Positions 42,157 through 51,309 of a DNA stretch of 64,000 bases are shown here, in pieces. Position 1 is the first letter of the stretch; each line of letters begins with the position of its first letter. The position numbers were made by a program, and so were the translations under genes. The stretch comes from JBKCUI01 sp052161625 (GTDB taxonomy: Bacteria > Planctomycetota > Planctomycetia > Pirellulales > Pirellulaceae): the NCBI GenBank assembly GCA_052161625.1, contig CP197412.1; one strand, written 5' to 3'. The notes below the pieces were generated by a model that saw only the letters and a list, made by a program, of their open reading frames with translations, was not told the DNA's origin and searched no databases.

Positions 42157-44398
42157 CACTTATCTCAGCGGCGGTCGGCTTCAGCGCCTTTGCTTGAAGG
42201 AGTTGCGTGAAAGCCTTCGCGATCGAAGAACCGTGATGACGTTAGTCCTCATGCCGATTCTCGTCTATCCTCTTCTAAGCATGGCGTTGCAACGCCTCTT
42301 GATCGGCGCGGCAGGCAGTTCCCCTGCTACCCCCTATGTTCTGGGGGTCGTCGATCCTGAACAGGGAAGAGCGATCGAGGAGGTTCTTAACGAAGGATCG
42401 GTTCTCGTCGAACAGGACTTGCCCTCTCCCATCCCTCCCCCAGAGTTTGCTTCGAACGATTCCGATGCCGAGGGTCAAGAGGACGCGACGGATCTGCCCA
42501 CGAATCGCGTAAAGAAGTTGCTGAGTGAAATCGAACGGTTCCGGTTGGTGCAAGTAGACGAAGGGACTCTGCGCGAATCCTTGGAAGCTGGCATCATCGA
42601 TGTCGCAATCGTTCAATTGCATCGAACTGAACGCCAGACACGCGAGGGAGCAATTTGGACGATCCAAGCGGAAATGGAATTCCGACAAGGGGATGGGCAT
42701 AGCCAGGATGCTGCGAATCTTCTGAGACGACTTTGCCAATTGATCAACGATCAACAGTTTCGAGCATTGAGTCAGGCGCTAGGCAATCGCTTGGGACCCA
42801 TCGTTCAACTTCGATCCATCGGAGTCGGAAGCAAACAGGACCCCTTCGCATCCGTCGCTTCGGTGATTCCGTTGGTTTTAATTCTGATGACCATTACAGG
42901 GGCAGTTTATCCTGCGATCGACCTCACAGCCGGCGAGCGGGAGCGAGGGACCATGGAGGCGATGATTGCTACCCCTGCGCCAAGATTTGCATTGCTCCTC
43001 AGCAAATATGTCGCCGTAGTAACCGTAGCCATCCTTACCGCGCTGGCAAACTTGTTCGCTACCTGGGTTACTCTCGCATTTGGCGGGTTGGGTGAAGCCT
43101 TATTTGGAGAGGGAGGTTTTGGTATTTGGACGCTTGTTCAGATCCTGCCCATCCTCGCGATTTTCGCGGCGTTTTTCAGTTCGATCTTGCTCGCCCTTTG
43201 TTCGTTCGCAAAGAGCTTCAAAGAGGCTCAGGCATATTTGATTCCCGTGATGTTGCTATCCCTCGCCCCTGGATTGGTTACCTTGATGCCGAATGTCGAG
43301 TTCACCAGTTTCCTTGCTGTGGTGCCGCTTCTAAATGTCTTGCTGCTTTCTCGCGATATCATGGGGGGTGGACCGTCGTTGATACCCGCACTGATTGCGA
43401 TTATCACCACCATCGGATACGGAGGTGCGGCCTTGGTCGTAGCAGCGAACTTGTTCGGTGCAGCGAACAGCACTTCGTTAAGCCAAGCTAGCTGGAGTGA
43501 TTTGATTCGGAGGCCTCGGAAATCGAGGAGTTTCCCGGAGTTGGGAGACTTCGCCATCTACTTGGCATTCCTTTTTCCGGCGTTGTTTGTCATCTCCAGT
43601 ATGGGACGATTCCTGTCAGGGCAAACGGCATTGCTGATGGGTCTCAATGCGTTGGCGCTGGCAGTTCTATTCGTCTTGCTACCATCCCTTTGGCTCATCT
43701 ATCAGCGAGTATCTCTAACAAACGCCTTGGGGCTCTCGAAGGGACAAGGGGCATTGACCAGCCCCGGGAGCGTTTGGGGGCGATTCTTCATGATTACACT
43801 TTCCGTCGTCTTGTTAGCCTCGACGTTGTGGATGTTCGCTCTCGAAGGAGTGCTCTTGTTCAAGTCGTGGAGTCTGGCTTCTTTCATTCCCGAACTGGAG
43901 AAGTGGAAGGCCGAATGGATGGCCATTCCGTTGACCTGGATTTTGATCACTCAAGCATTGATACCGGCCGTAGCCGAAGAAATCTTCTTTCGAGGCTTTA
44001 CGTTGACATCGATGCAATCCCGTTTGAGGCCGTTGCTCGCCATTTTGGGAAGCAGTCTCCTATTCGCGTTGTTCCACATTATCTCGGGAAACGTTTTATC
44101 GTTGGAGAAGTTTGTACCAACCCTTTTGCTGGGTATTGCTCTTGGCTACACCGCTTGGACGTCAGGTAGTATCCTCCCGGGAATTTGGATCCACATGATC
44201 CACAACAGCATCGTCCTGCTGTTTTCAAGATTGGAAAAGGAGCAACTCACACCCTGGCTAGGGAACTCCGAACATCTCCCTGCACTATGGCTCGTTCTGG
44301 GAGCGATTGCTATCGGTGCCGCGGTCTTCTTGCTGGCATTTGCAAAGAGGGGAAAACCCCAAGTCGAGCGATTGGCTGGCGAAGGTGGTCCTGCTTGA
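42134..44398 (+). CDS. NatB-like ABC permease fused to a CPBP (CAAX-type) intramembrane protease
   Basis: A protein of 754 residues. The first 460 are a NatB-type permease: a helix near LVLMPILVYPLLSMALQRLL, a large extracytoplasmic loop (residues 60-235), then helices from VIPLVLILMTITGAV through AFFSSILLALCSFAKSF, with TAGERERGTMEAMIATP as the ABC-2 coupling region. The last 250 are a CPBP protease/immunity domain with all three motifs: E-E-x(3)-R in VAEEIFFRGF, F-x(3)-H in FALFHIISG and H-x(3)-N in HMIHNSIVLL. CPBP enzymes cut prenylated or membrane proteins or protect against bacteriocins. The fusion suggests the protease acts on something tied to this exporter. Confidence 0.88.
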   Translation: MASPMDVSTYLSGGRLQRLCLKELRESLRDRRTVMTLVLMPILVYPLLSMALQRLLIGAAGSSPATPYVLGVVDPEQGRAIEEVLNEGSVLVEQDLPSPIPPPEFASNDSDAEGQEDATDLPTNRVKKLLSEIERFRLVQVDEGTLRESLEAGIIDVAIVQLHRTERQTREGAIWTIQAEMEFRQGDGHSQDAANLLRRLCQLINDQQFRALSQALGNRLGPIVQLRSIGVGSKQDPFASVASVIPLVLILMTITGAVYPAIDLTAGERERGTMEAMIATPAPRFALLLSKYVAVVTVAILTALANLFATWVTLAFGGLGEALFGEGGFGIWTLVQILPILAIFAAFFSSILLALCSFAKSFKEAQAYLIPVMLLSLAPGLVTLMPNVEFTSFLAVVPLLNVLLLSRDIMGGGPSLIPALIAIITTIGYGGAALVVAANLFGAANSTSLSQASWSDLIRRPRKSRSFPELGDFAIYLAFLFPALFVISSMGRFLSGQTALLMGLNALALAVLFVLLPSLWLIYQRVSLTNALGLSKGQGALTSPGSVWGRFFMITLSVVLLASTLWMFALEGVLLFKSWSLASFIPELEKWKAEWMAIPLTWILITQALIPAVAEEIFFRGFTLTSMQSRLRPLLAILGSSLLFALFHIISGNVLSLEKFVPTLLLGIALGYTAWTSGSILPGIWIHMIHNSIVLLFSRLEKEQLTPWLGNSEHLPALWLVLGAIAIGAAVFLLAFAKRGKPQVERLAGEGGPA

Positions 44399-44424
44399 AA
44401 AGAAGGACAGACTGGGCAGGAAGT

Positions 44425-44613
44425 CTAGGATCCGAGCGCAGCGTTCACCACTTCGCCTGATTTGTCAAAGGAGTTTTTCGTCGCCGTGGCAACTTGGCCG
44501 ACGCTCGCTTGGACTGCGACCACGATGAGGGATAGCAAAATGGCGTATTCGATCGCCGTTGCACCCTCTTCCCCTCGTGAAAAGCGATGCCACCGTAATT
44601 TTGTAAGTCTCAT
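44425..44613 (-). CDS. Flp/Fap-type (type IVb) pilin
   Basis: A pilin precursor of 62 residues. The leader ends in SRGEEGATAIEYAILLSLIV: the G-A-T-A-I-E-Y-A pattern with Glu at the fifth position of the mature protein is the type IVb (Flp) pilin hallmark, cleaved by a TadV-type peptidase after the Gly of the short basic leader. One membrane helix follows. The ATG at 44611-44613 is chosen since upstream residues are not pilin-like. It is close to Tad-related genes (TadE-like at 48269 and 50053, TadG-like at 48784), but the assembly ATPase and secretin of the system are not in the window. Confidence 0.88.
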   Translation of the reverse strand: MRLTKLRWHRFSRGEEGATAIEYAILLSLIVVAVQASVGQVATATKNSFDKSGEVVNAALGS

Positions 44614-44934
44614 GTTACACCCATCGATGGAAAAATGCGGGCCTAGAGAAACCATAGTTCCATCCAGTCAGCGGTGCGTCGTGGGATGCCGATGCCGTAG
44701 TTGAATTCCCAGAAGATCCCACCGTGGCCCGTCAAATTCGCTAGAACTCCTATCTTCTCATCGTTGAGAGAGCGAACAACGTTGCGGTTTAAAATCTAAC
44801 GATTTTAACGATCGTACTCATGATGAATGGCTTGAGCGTCCGATTTCACCGACACGCGGCGATGGGTCGTGGAATGCCTTGATTTCACACGGCAGGGATG
44901 GCCGGAGAAATTGCCTCAAGCGGGGATTGAACGA
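44614..44934. other. Divergent intergenic region between Flp pilin and ExeA-like genes
   Basis: About 320 bases with no gene. It must carry the promoters of both neighbours. An AT-rich inverted repeat AAAATC-TAAC-GATTTT lies at 44791-44806, followed by AACGATCGT, and could be an operator or upstream promoter element. Confidence 0.45.
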
Positions 44935-46815
44935 ATGTACGAGTCGTTTTTTGGATTTGTGAACCGACCATTCTTGGCTGCGCCTTCGTTGGATCGTTAC
45001 TTTCCTTCCAATTCGATGGAGCAAACGGTCCAAACAGCGGCCCGTGCCATTTCTCGTGCGGAGGGCCCCGTTGCCGTTTTTGGCGGAACCGGGCTTGGGA
45101 AAACTCTGTGTTGCCTGCGATTGGCAGAACATTTTCGACGTTCCTTTGAAGTGGTGATGCTTGCAAGCTCGCCATTGGTCACTCGTCGCGCATTGCTTCA
45201 AAGTCTCCTGTTCGAACTTCAGATGCCATATCGCGATCTCAATGAGGGAGAGCTACGGCTCACGCTGATGAATCGGCTGCAGTCACCTCAAGATACGGGA
45301 AGCGACGGCGTCTTATTGATCGTCGATGAAGCCCAGACTCTTTCCTTGAAGCTGCTGGATGAGATCCGCCTGTTGACCAACATCCATCGCAATGGCGTAC
45401 CGCGAGTTCGACTGGTGCTCTGTGGGAATATGAAGCTTGATGAAGCGTTGTGCAACCCAAACATGGAGTCGCTCAGCCAGCGATTGGCAGCACGTTGCTA
45501 TCTCATGCCCCTTTCGATTCAAGAGACTGCCGCCTACGCAATTCATAAAATTGAATTGTGCGGAGTCAATCACGCTCGCGTGATCACCCGCGATGCGTTG
45601 GATGCGCTGCATCGCGGTTCGGATGGTATTCCTCGATTGATCGATCAACTTGCCGACCAAGCAATGTGGATCGCAGCTCAAGAAAGGATTTGCCCCGTAA
45701 CGGCCGACGTGATCGGCAAGGCGTGGGGCATGCTCCAGCAGCTCCCAAATCCTTGGAGCGAGCCAGAGTCCGTGAAGACGAAAGCAAAATCGGTCGAGAT
45801 CGTGGCTCAACCGACATTGCCAGTAGAAATGCACACGACAGAAATGCACACGATAGAAACGCATACGGCTGAAACGCAAACTGCGGAACTGCATACGGTT
45901 GAGCTGGCGAGTCCTGCTTCTTCAAATCAAGTCTCAAGTTCGGTTCTGGAAAGCCTGATTACCGTTTCGAAGAATTCCATTCCATCCATCGTTGAGTTCG
46001 GACCGCTCGATGATTTGGAAGAAATAGAAACGGAAACGGAAGAGGAAGAAGTAGTGATCCACGGTGCACCAGAAGGGCACGAGGATTACACCCTGCAACC
46101 GCTAGCCGAAGCAACTCCGTCTCGCTTGGAATCGATTGTTTCTCAGGATCCATTTGGAAGCGATTTCGACGAAGAGTTCAATCTCCCTGTCCAATCTTCT
46201 GCAGGCTATCAAGCCTATTCGGGGGTAGCCTTCGGAAGCTTGAATCATGACTTGGAACGTATCGAACCATTTGCGACAACGAGCAACGACGAAATTCCTG
46301 AAGCAGATTCGTTTATGGAATCGGAGCCAGTGCTTGGACCTCCTGCATTCCCATTGCAACGTTGGGACGAACCGAGCGAAACCGTGTACTCGAATATGAC
46401 TCCCTCCCAAGCGGCGAGCCTGGAAAAGCAAGTGGAGGAGGAAATGCGTGATTTGGTTTCCGAACTCAATCTCAGCGCCATGGCCTTCGATCCCACTCAA
46501 ATCATAGTCGAACTCGAGCCGAGCTATCCCATCGAGAGTGCTCCCCCTACTGCCACGGAAGAGGAAGCGATGATGGCGGACGCAGCGTTCCACACCGCGG
46601 GTACCTTTGCGGAGATGAGGGATGAATGGAACCTCACAGGAGGAGTGGGTGATGCAATGATTAGCAAACCCGTCGCAAGCGACGATCGGGACATGCTGGT
46701 CATCGAAGAGGATATCGAGACGATCAAGGCATCGGTGCCGGCTCCCAAGACTGGAGCCAATCGTCCTGTTCTCCATCCCTATGCGAAGTTGTTCAGCAAT
46801 CTGAGAAACAATTGA
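44935..46815 (+). CDS. ExeA/GspA-type AAA ATPase with long acidic C-terminus
   Basis: A protein of 626 residues. MYESFFGFVNRPF at the start and FGGTGLGKT (Walker A), LLIVDEAQTLSLKLLDEIRLLTN (Walker B) and RVRLVLCGN define an ExeA-like AAA ATPase of about 280 residues, related to proteins that help insert the secretin multimer or handle surface polysaccharide export. From residue 290 it turns into an acidic, Thr-rich disordered tail with E-M-H-T/E-T-H-T-like repeats and Glu clusters, without a peptidoglycan-binding domain I can see. The ATG at 44935 is chosen over one at 44869 because the ExeA family begins at M-Y-x-x-F-F-G. It overlaps the next gene by one base. Confidence 0.85.
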   Translation: MYESFFGFVNRPFLAAPSLDRYFPSNSMEQTVQTAARAISRAEGPVAVFGGTGLGKTLCCLRLAEHFRRSFEVVMLASSPLVTRRALLQSLLFELQMPYRDLNEGELRLTLMNRLQSPQDTGSDGVLLIVDEAQTLSLKLLDEIRLLTNIHRNGVPRVRLVLCGNMKLDEALCNPNMESLSQRLAARCYLMPLSIQETAAYAIHKIELCGVNHARVITRDALDALHRGSDGIPRLIDQLADQAMWIAAQERICPVTADVIGKAWGMLQQLPNPWSEPESVKTKAKSVEIVAQPTLPVEMHTTEMHTIETHTAETQTAELHTVELASPASSNQVSSSVLESLITVSKNSIPSIVEFGPLDDLEEIETETEEEEVVIHGAPEGHEDYTLQPLAEATPSRLESIVSQDPFGSDFDEEFNLPVQSSAGYQAYSGVAFGSLNHDLERIEPFATTSNDEIPEADSFMESEPVLGPPAFPLQRWDEPSETVYSNMTPSQAASLEKQVEEEMRDLVSELNLSAMAFDPTQIIVELEPSYPIESAPPTATEEEAMMADAAFHTAGTFAEMRDEWNLTGGVGDAMISKPVASDDRDMLVIEEDIETIKASVPAPKTGANRPVLHPYAKLFSNLRNN

Positions 46816-47294
46816 TGAACGTGCAACAGATCTCCATCCCAATTTCAGCCATCGTCAAATCGATCAAGAAAAGGGATCCATTCGTTTTAGGAATTGCCTC
46901 CCTCTCGTCAGAAGGGAGTGGGATCGAATCGCTTTGGCCAGAAATCGTCGACGAATTAGCACGCGCTCTCGGCGTCGAACTCTCGACCAAGCCCTATCGT
47001 GTCCGGGCGGAGGATTTGCCAGGCGACGACGTTCTATCCTCGAGGAATCAACGTTTTGCGGGGATTACGGAGGTGTCGAAGTGGCGTCGGCATCGGTTGA
47101 CGCTCCTCGATTTTTGCATTCCGTCCGATCAAGACCTCTTAAGTCTCGGGCGGCAGTGTGATGGGCTAGTCATCCTCGCAACGCAACCCGATCGCGAGAC
47201 CCAAAAACGTGTCCGTCATCTACGTGGCCATGGGATAGAAGTGCTGGGATACTGGACCCATGTTGTAAACCTCAGTCCTTTGGCGATTGGTTAG
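46815..47294 (+). CDS. Degenerate P-loop (CapB/BY-kinase-like) protein
   Basis: A protein of 159 residues. Its order of elements recalls the P-loop domain of BY-kinase/MinD proteins: FVLGIASLSSEGSGIESLW stands where the Walker A G-x(4)-G-K-T/S would be, but lacks the Lys; then come RRHRLTLLDFCIPSDQ and CDGLVILATQPDRETQKRVRHLRGHGIEVLGYWTHVV, which follow the strands after Walker B. Nucleotide binding is therefore doubtful. The ATG overlaps the stop of the ExeA-like gene (TGATG). The epimerase gene follows 39 bases later, so the three form a likely polysaccharide-linked operon. Resemblance is by eye and could be wrong. Confidence 0.6.
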   Translation: MNVQQISIPISAIVKSIKKRDPFVLGIASLSSEGSGIESLWPEIVDELARALGVELSTKPYRVRAEDLPGDDVLSSRNQRFAGITEVSKWRRHRLTLLDFCIPSDQDLLSLGRQCDGLVILATQPDRETQKRVRHLRGHGIEVLGYWTHVVNLSPLAIG

Positions 47295-47333
47295 AGCGGA
47301 CGGTCCCAACAAGATCGAGAAGGGAAGATTGCA

Positions 47334-48272
47334 ATGGCGAAGTGCTTGGTGACCGGCGGAGCAGGATTTATCGGTTCTCACATCGTTCATGGACTGGTGG
47401 ATGCCGGGCATTCGGTGCGAGTCCTGGATAATCTCGGAACGGGTTCCCTGAAGAATCTGGAGGCCGTCTCCGATCGCGTCGAGTTCGTTAAGGGGAGCGT
47501 CACCGACCCGATTGCAGCACAAGAAGCGTTGTCTGGCATCGAGCGCGTGTTCCATCAAGCCGCCTTGGCATCGGTCCCCTTGTCGTTGGAGAAGCCGCTC
47601 GACACCCATGATGCTTGTGCGACTGGGACATTGAACATGTTGCACTGGAGTGTCAAAGCCAAGGTGAAGCGCTTTGTTTACGCGGCCAGCAGCAGCGCCT
47701 ACGGCGATCAGCCCACTTCCTCCAAAAGAGAGACGGATCTTCCGATGCCTCTCTCACCCTATGCCGTAGCGAAGTTGACCGGGGAATACTACTGCCAAGC
47801 CTACTACCATAGTTTTGGGCTGGAAACGGTCGGCATTCGCTACTTCAATGTCTATGGCCCCAGGCAGGATCCAAACAGTCCCTATTCGGCGGTTATTCCA
47901 CTCTTTGTGAGCCGCATTTTGCAGGGGCAGCCTGCCCTCATTTACGGTGACGGATTGCAGTCTCGCGACTTCACCTACGTCGCCAACGTCGTGCATGGGA
48001 ATCTGCTAGCCGCGGAAAGGCCAAATATTGGAGGCCGGGTGATCAATGTCGCCGATGGACGGCAGACCACATTGCTTCAACTACTCGACTTCTTAGGAGA
48101 GATGCTACGCTGTCGTCCAAAGATCGAGTTCATGCCTCCCCGTATCGGCGACGTTCGCGAAAGCTTGGCCGATATCACGTTAGCGAGAAGATTGCTGGGG
48201 TATGAGCCGCAAATCGGACTGGAGGAAGGCCTGAGGAAGACCATCGACTACTATCGTCAGACGGCCCGCTAG
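47334..48272 (+). CDS. NAD-dependent nucleotide-sugar 4-epimerase (GalE/WbpP-like)
   Basis: A 312-residue extended short-chain dehydrogenase. LVTGGAGFIGSHIV is the NAD site (G-x-x-G-x-x-G), AASSSAYGD the catalytic Ser segment and SPYAVAKLTGE the Y-x(3)-K pair. RYFNVYGPRQDPNSPYSAVIP and GDGLQSRDFTYVANVV fit UDP-GlcNAc/GalNAc 4-epimerases such as WbpP and Gne more than plain GalE. It supplies a sugar nucleotide for surface glycan. It converges with the TadE-like gene at 48269, overlapping by four bases. Confidence 0.93.
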   Translation: MAKCLVTGGAGFIGSHIVHGLVDAGHSVRVLDNLGTGSLKNLEAVSDRVEFVKGSVTDPIAAQEALSGIERVFHQAALASVPLSLEKPLDTHDACATGTLNMLHWSVKAKVKRFVYAASSSAYGDQPTSSKRETDLPMPLSPYAVAKLTGEYYCQAYYHSFGLETVGIRYFNVYGPRQDPNSPYSAVIPLFVSRILQGQPALIYGDGLQSRDFTYVANVVHGNLLAAERPNIGGRVINVADGRQTTLLQLLDFLGEMLRCRPKIEFMPPRIGDVRESLADITLARRLLGYEPQIGLEEGLRKTIDYYRQTAR

Positions 48273-48766
48273 ATATCAATTGGCTCGTGATCATTATCAC
48301 CGATGCCGGGGGCTCGTTCCTTCACGAGGTAGGCTTTGTTCTCGTGATCGAGGGTTAATCGAGTTTCGATCACCGCAGCGCCGAGGAATAGGGGCCCCAT
48401 CCATGAGCTATCGGCGTAATTGCACCGGATGTGAACTTCTACTTCTGCCGTATTATCGTTGATGGTTTCTGGCGTTACTTGAATCGTTGCCTTTCGAATC
48501 CCCGTTGCGTTCAGGATGCGAGTGGCGACTTGACGGACATCGCTGGATGTAGCCCCGGGGATGATCCCTGCTCGAGCACCTTCGTAGGCCGCTTGATCGA
48601 CCGAGTGACGCGCGAACATAAAGCGAGAGAACTCGACACCAGCCATCAGGATCATGAAGAAGATCCCTGCGCAGAAGGCAAATTCGACAGTAAAAGCGCC
48701 TCGCCGATTTTTGGTCGCCACCCGATAGCGGGATGAAGGATGCGATCGGTAATTCGAAATGGTCAT
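48269..48766 (-). CDS. TadE-like pilus assembly protein
   Basis: A protein of 165 residues. NRRGAFTVEFAFCAGIFFMILMAGVEFSRF is the TadE pattern: a basic residue, a prepilin-like G-A-x-T-V-E-F/A and one hydrophobic helix. FMFARHSVDQAAYEGARAG is the conserved segment after the helix, and the rest is an exported domain. The start at 48764-48766 is chosen because the part before it lies inside the vWA gene. The product is probably a pseudopilin of the tight-adherence system. It follows the vWA gene by 17 bases. Confidence 0.83.
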   Translation of the reverse strand: MTISNYRSHPSSRYRVATKNRRGAFTVEFAFCAGIFFMILMAGVEFSRFMFARHSVDQAAYEGARAGIIPGATSSDVRQVATRILNATGIRKATIQVTPETINDNTAEVEVHIRCNYADSSWMGPLFLGAAVIETRLTLDHENKAYLVKERAPGIGDNDHEPIDI

Positions 48767-48783
48767 CGCGTTGGCGTTCCTCT

Positions 48784-50022
48784 TTACTCTGTCAACATGT
48801 TCGGTAGGGTCGCAGCAATCGTACGAAACGTTTTGGTCAACGATTCTGCATCGGGCGCGACATAGCATTGTCCCCCGCCTGCTTGGGAAACTTGCGTCAT
48901 CAATTGCACGTCTGCTTGATCGCTGAATGCGATGGTATGGATTCGGATGTTCATTTGTCGGGCTAAGTTCGCTAGTTCGACTGGATCATCACCTTGCGTT
49001 TTGATTCCATCTGTAAGAAGGATGATCGTCTTCGAAGATGTGATCCGGATTTTGGACGGATCGGTCAGGGCGTTGATTCCCTCTCGTAATCCCGCAGCGA
49101 TATTGGTGTTGCCGATCAATGGCTGCTGCGCGATGGTATCGAGACGAGCGGGAAGATTCGTGTAGGTAGTCGTGAGGGGTTCATCGATACTTGCGACCAC
49201 CGACGACCAGATTCCAAAGGTGAAGTTGCTGGAATAGGACGCCAGGGCAACGCGGCTTTGGATCGGAGACTCTTCGAGGACTTGCACGAAACCATCGATC
49301 GCGTCCCTCAGGGCAGCCCAACGACTCAGCGTGGGGTGAGCTAGCTGAAAGTAGTTCTGTAGGGGTGACTTTCCGGCAAGGTCACCTGGGTATTCAAATG
49401 CCTTGTCTCCGAGCGACCATGCCATGGAGCCCGATCGGTCTACCACGACGCAGACGTCCATTTCGATGCGTGTTGCCGAAGCATACTGCTCCAGCTGATA
49501 TTTGGAATTGCCCATCATTTGGGGCATCATGATCAATGGCACACCTCCCTCGACCACTCGATTGAGACTGCACGCAACTCGGACCGAATTGGTGACCGAG
49601 GCCGAATCACCGGGGACTTCGGTGAACTTAAATGTTCCATTTTGCATCATCACTGAAGCGCCGATTTTGATATCGGAGTCTTGCAGTTTCACGGAGCGAC
49701 CTGCAACACGGTGCAAAGAAGCGATCGACTTCGCGGCCTCGATAGCTTGTTGACGAGATTGCGATTGCCCGAGAACGACCAAGGCGGACTTAGCCGCCGC
49801 ATCGGTCACCACACGCTGTTCGGTACGAAGCAGTTCCATGTAGGCAATATTGATTGCCAATCCAGAGAGTGCCGCCAATGCAAGAAACACGAAGGTGGCA
49901 AACAGAACAATGGAACCTTTTCGCAGTTCACTACCTCCGTCCTTGTTCAGCGTCTGGATAGCGGCGACACGACGGAGGGAAAATGGATAGGGACTGATTT
50001 TGAGAGAGTTTGTGTTGAGCAT
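48784..50022 (-). CDS. TadG-like protein with von Willebrand factor A domain
   Basis: A protein of 412 residues. The N-terminus has RKGSIVLFATFVFLALAALSGLAINIAY, the Tad-type G-x(n)-F-A/L-x-A-L helix, followed by MELLRTEQRVVTDAAAKSALV, the TadE/G signature. Residues 190-400 form a vWA domain with the MIDAS motif D-x-S-x-S (VVVDRSGSMAW), a later Thr (IGNTNIAAGL) and Asp (ILLTDGI). Such proteins anchor Tad pili or bind surfaces. It stands between two TadE-like genes (30 bases after the one at 50053 and 17 bases before the one at 48269). Confidence 0.9.
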   Translation of the reverse strand: MLNTNSLKISPYPFSLRRVAAIQTLNKDGGSELRKGSIVLFATFVFLALAALSGLAINIAYMELLRTEQRVVTDAAAKSALVVLGQSQSRQQAIEAAKSIASLHRVAGRSVKLQDSDIKIGASVMMQNGTFKFTEVPGDSASVTNSVRVACSLNRVVEGGVPLIMMPQMMGNSKYQLEQYASATRIEMDVCVVVDRSGSMAWSLGDKAFEYPGDLAGKSPLQNYFQLAHPTLSRWAALRDAIDGFVQVLEESPIQSRVALASYSSNFTFGIWSSVVASIDEPLTTTYTNLPARLDTIAQQPLIGNTNIAAGLREGINALTDPSKIRITSSKTIILLTDGIKTQGDDPVELANLARQMNIRIHTIAFSDQADVQLMTQVSQAGGGQCYVAPDAESLTKTFRTIAATLPNMLTE

Positions 50023-50052
50023 GATGGATTGGCTTCCTGGGGCAGTGCTCCG

Positions 50053-50472
50053 CTATTCGCGCAGCATGTGCACGTCCACGGTGAGAATTCCTTGATCTTT
50101 CAAGACGAATCGAGTGGGAGTATTGTTAGCCCAGGGAATGTTGACACGCACCCGAATGGATGTACCAGGGGTTAATTCCAAAAGGTTCGCGGGCTCAAGC
50201 TCGATCGACCCACCCTGGATCCGTCTTTGTGTCAAGATCGCATTGCAGCGCGCCATCACCTCTTCCGAGCTTGTGGTGCTTCGAACTCCCAGCCGTGCAC
50301 CTTCGTAGGCGACCAATAAAGCGGATTGGCGAAGGAATATGCGTTGGCATATTTCAATCGTCCCCAATACGAAGATCAGCATCACCGGGAGGACGAGCGC
50401 GAGCTCTAGCGTCGCAACGCCGGTTCGGCGATGTCGCTGGAGTTGTGCGCGATTCGTTGGTGGGGGACGCAT
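50053..50472 (-). CDS. TadE-like pilus assembly protein
   Basis: A protein of 139 residues. HRRTGVATLELALVLPVMLIFVLGTIEIC is the TadE pattern (G-V-A-x-L-E-L-A then a helix) and QSALLVAYEGARLG the typical segment after it. The remaining 70 residues are an exported beta-rich domain. It is first in the TadE-TadG-TadE set of three genes on the minus strand, an arrangement repeated in many planctomycetes. Confidence 0.85.
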   Translation of the reverse strand: MRPPPTNRAQLQRHRRTGVATLELALVLPVMLIFVLGTIEICQRIFLRQSALLVAYEGARLGVRSTTSSEEVMARCNAILTQRRIQGGSIELEPANLLELTPGTSIRVRVNIPWANNTPTRFVLKDQGILTVDVHMLRE

Positions 50473-50523
50473 AAAGGACTGTCGTTTGCTTACAGGGAGG
50501 CTACATGGCCTCGAATGGTGAAC

Positions 50524-51309
50524 TTAATTGGGTAATGTAGATGGGTCATCGGTCAGGGAGACGACATTTTCAATCCCGATGTCGACGACGAACAATGCAT
50601 CGTTGTAGTCCTTATCGCCACCACCGAATAAGTCTTCGAAGCCGATGAGGATATAGGGACTGTTAGGGAGTGCGAAGGCAACGACGTGCTGGGTCCCGTC
50701 GCTATTCTTTTCAATGTCGTTCCAGTACCAAATGAAGTCGTTCGCCTTCCTCTTTTTCTCGTTAGCCCAAAGGTTGAACGCATCACCGATGAGGAAGAAG
50801 TCCAATTGCCAACCGTTGCCTCCTTTGCCGATTTCGACAAAGTCTCCTGCGCGAATGGGGGCGGTCACGGTCCTCTTGCCAGTACCTACGGAAGCATTCG
50901 GGTACATGACGCGAGGAGAGCCGGGCGTCGGGCTTCCAGCTGGGGTGAACGCAAACCCGACCGTATTCATATACCCAGCACCTTCAGCCAAGAAATAGAC
51001 ACGGATCGTTTCCCTTGCCTGCATTCTCAGAAAGAGCTTGGAAGAGTCGAGTTTGAACCCCGAGGCGTTGGTAAAGACGACACTCTCCGAAAGGTTGTCG
51101 TTGATGATTTTATTGAACACGGGCAAGTAGTTCTTGTTGAAATCCGCAGAGCGGGCATCGGAGCCGGAAACTTGAACCTGCCCGGCAAGCGTCAGGTTGA
51201 GCGGTACAGGGGTCGCTTGCGGGGATGCGGGGGTACCTCCAGAACAAATCGACGCACCGATGTGAACAAGGGCGAGACTTACCAAAGACTTTGAGAATTG
51301 CGCTGCCAT
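50524..51309 (-). CDS. Secreted DUF4114 protein
   Basis: A protein of 261 residues. A signal-peptide-like stretch (FSKSLVSLALVHIGASICSG) is followed by a beta-rich exported domain. The C-terminal YILIGFEDLFGGGDKDYNDALFVVDIG is the DUF4114 hallmark (G-F-E-D-x-x-x-G-G-D-x-D-Y-N-D), an acidic loop that probably binds calcium. Function is unknown; the domain occurs in secreted and surface proteins. The ATG at 51307-51309 is preferred to a GTG two codons earlier. It is divergent from the DUF1559 gene. Confidence 0.87.
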   Translation of the reverse strand: MAAQFSKSLVSLALVHIGASICSGGTPASPQATPVPLNLTLAGQVQVSGSDARSADFNKNYLPVFNKIINDNLSESVVFTNASGFKLDSSKLFLRMQARETIRVYFLAEGAGYMNTVGFAFTPAGSPTPGSPRVMYPNASVGTGKRTVTAPIRAGDFVEIGKGGNGWQLDFFLIGDAFNLWANEKKRKANDFIWYWNDIEKNSDGTQHVVAFALPNSPYILIGFEDLFGGGDKDYNDALFVVDIGIENVVSLTDDPSTLPN

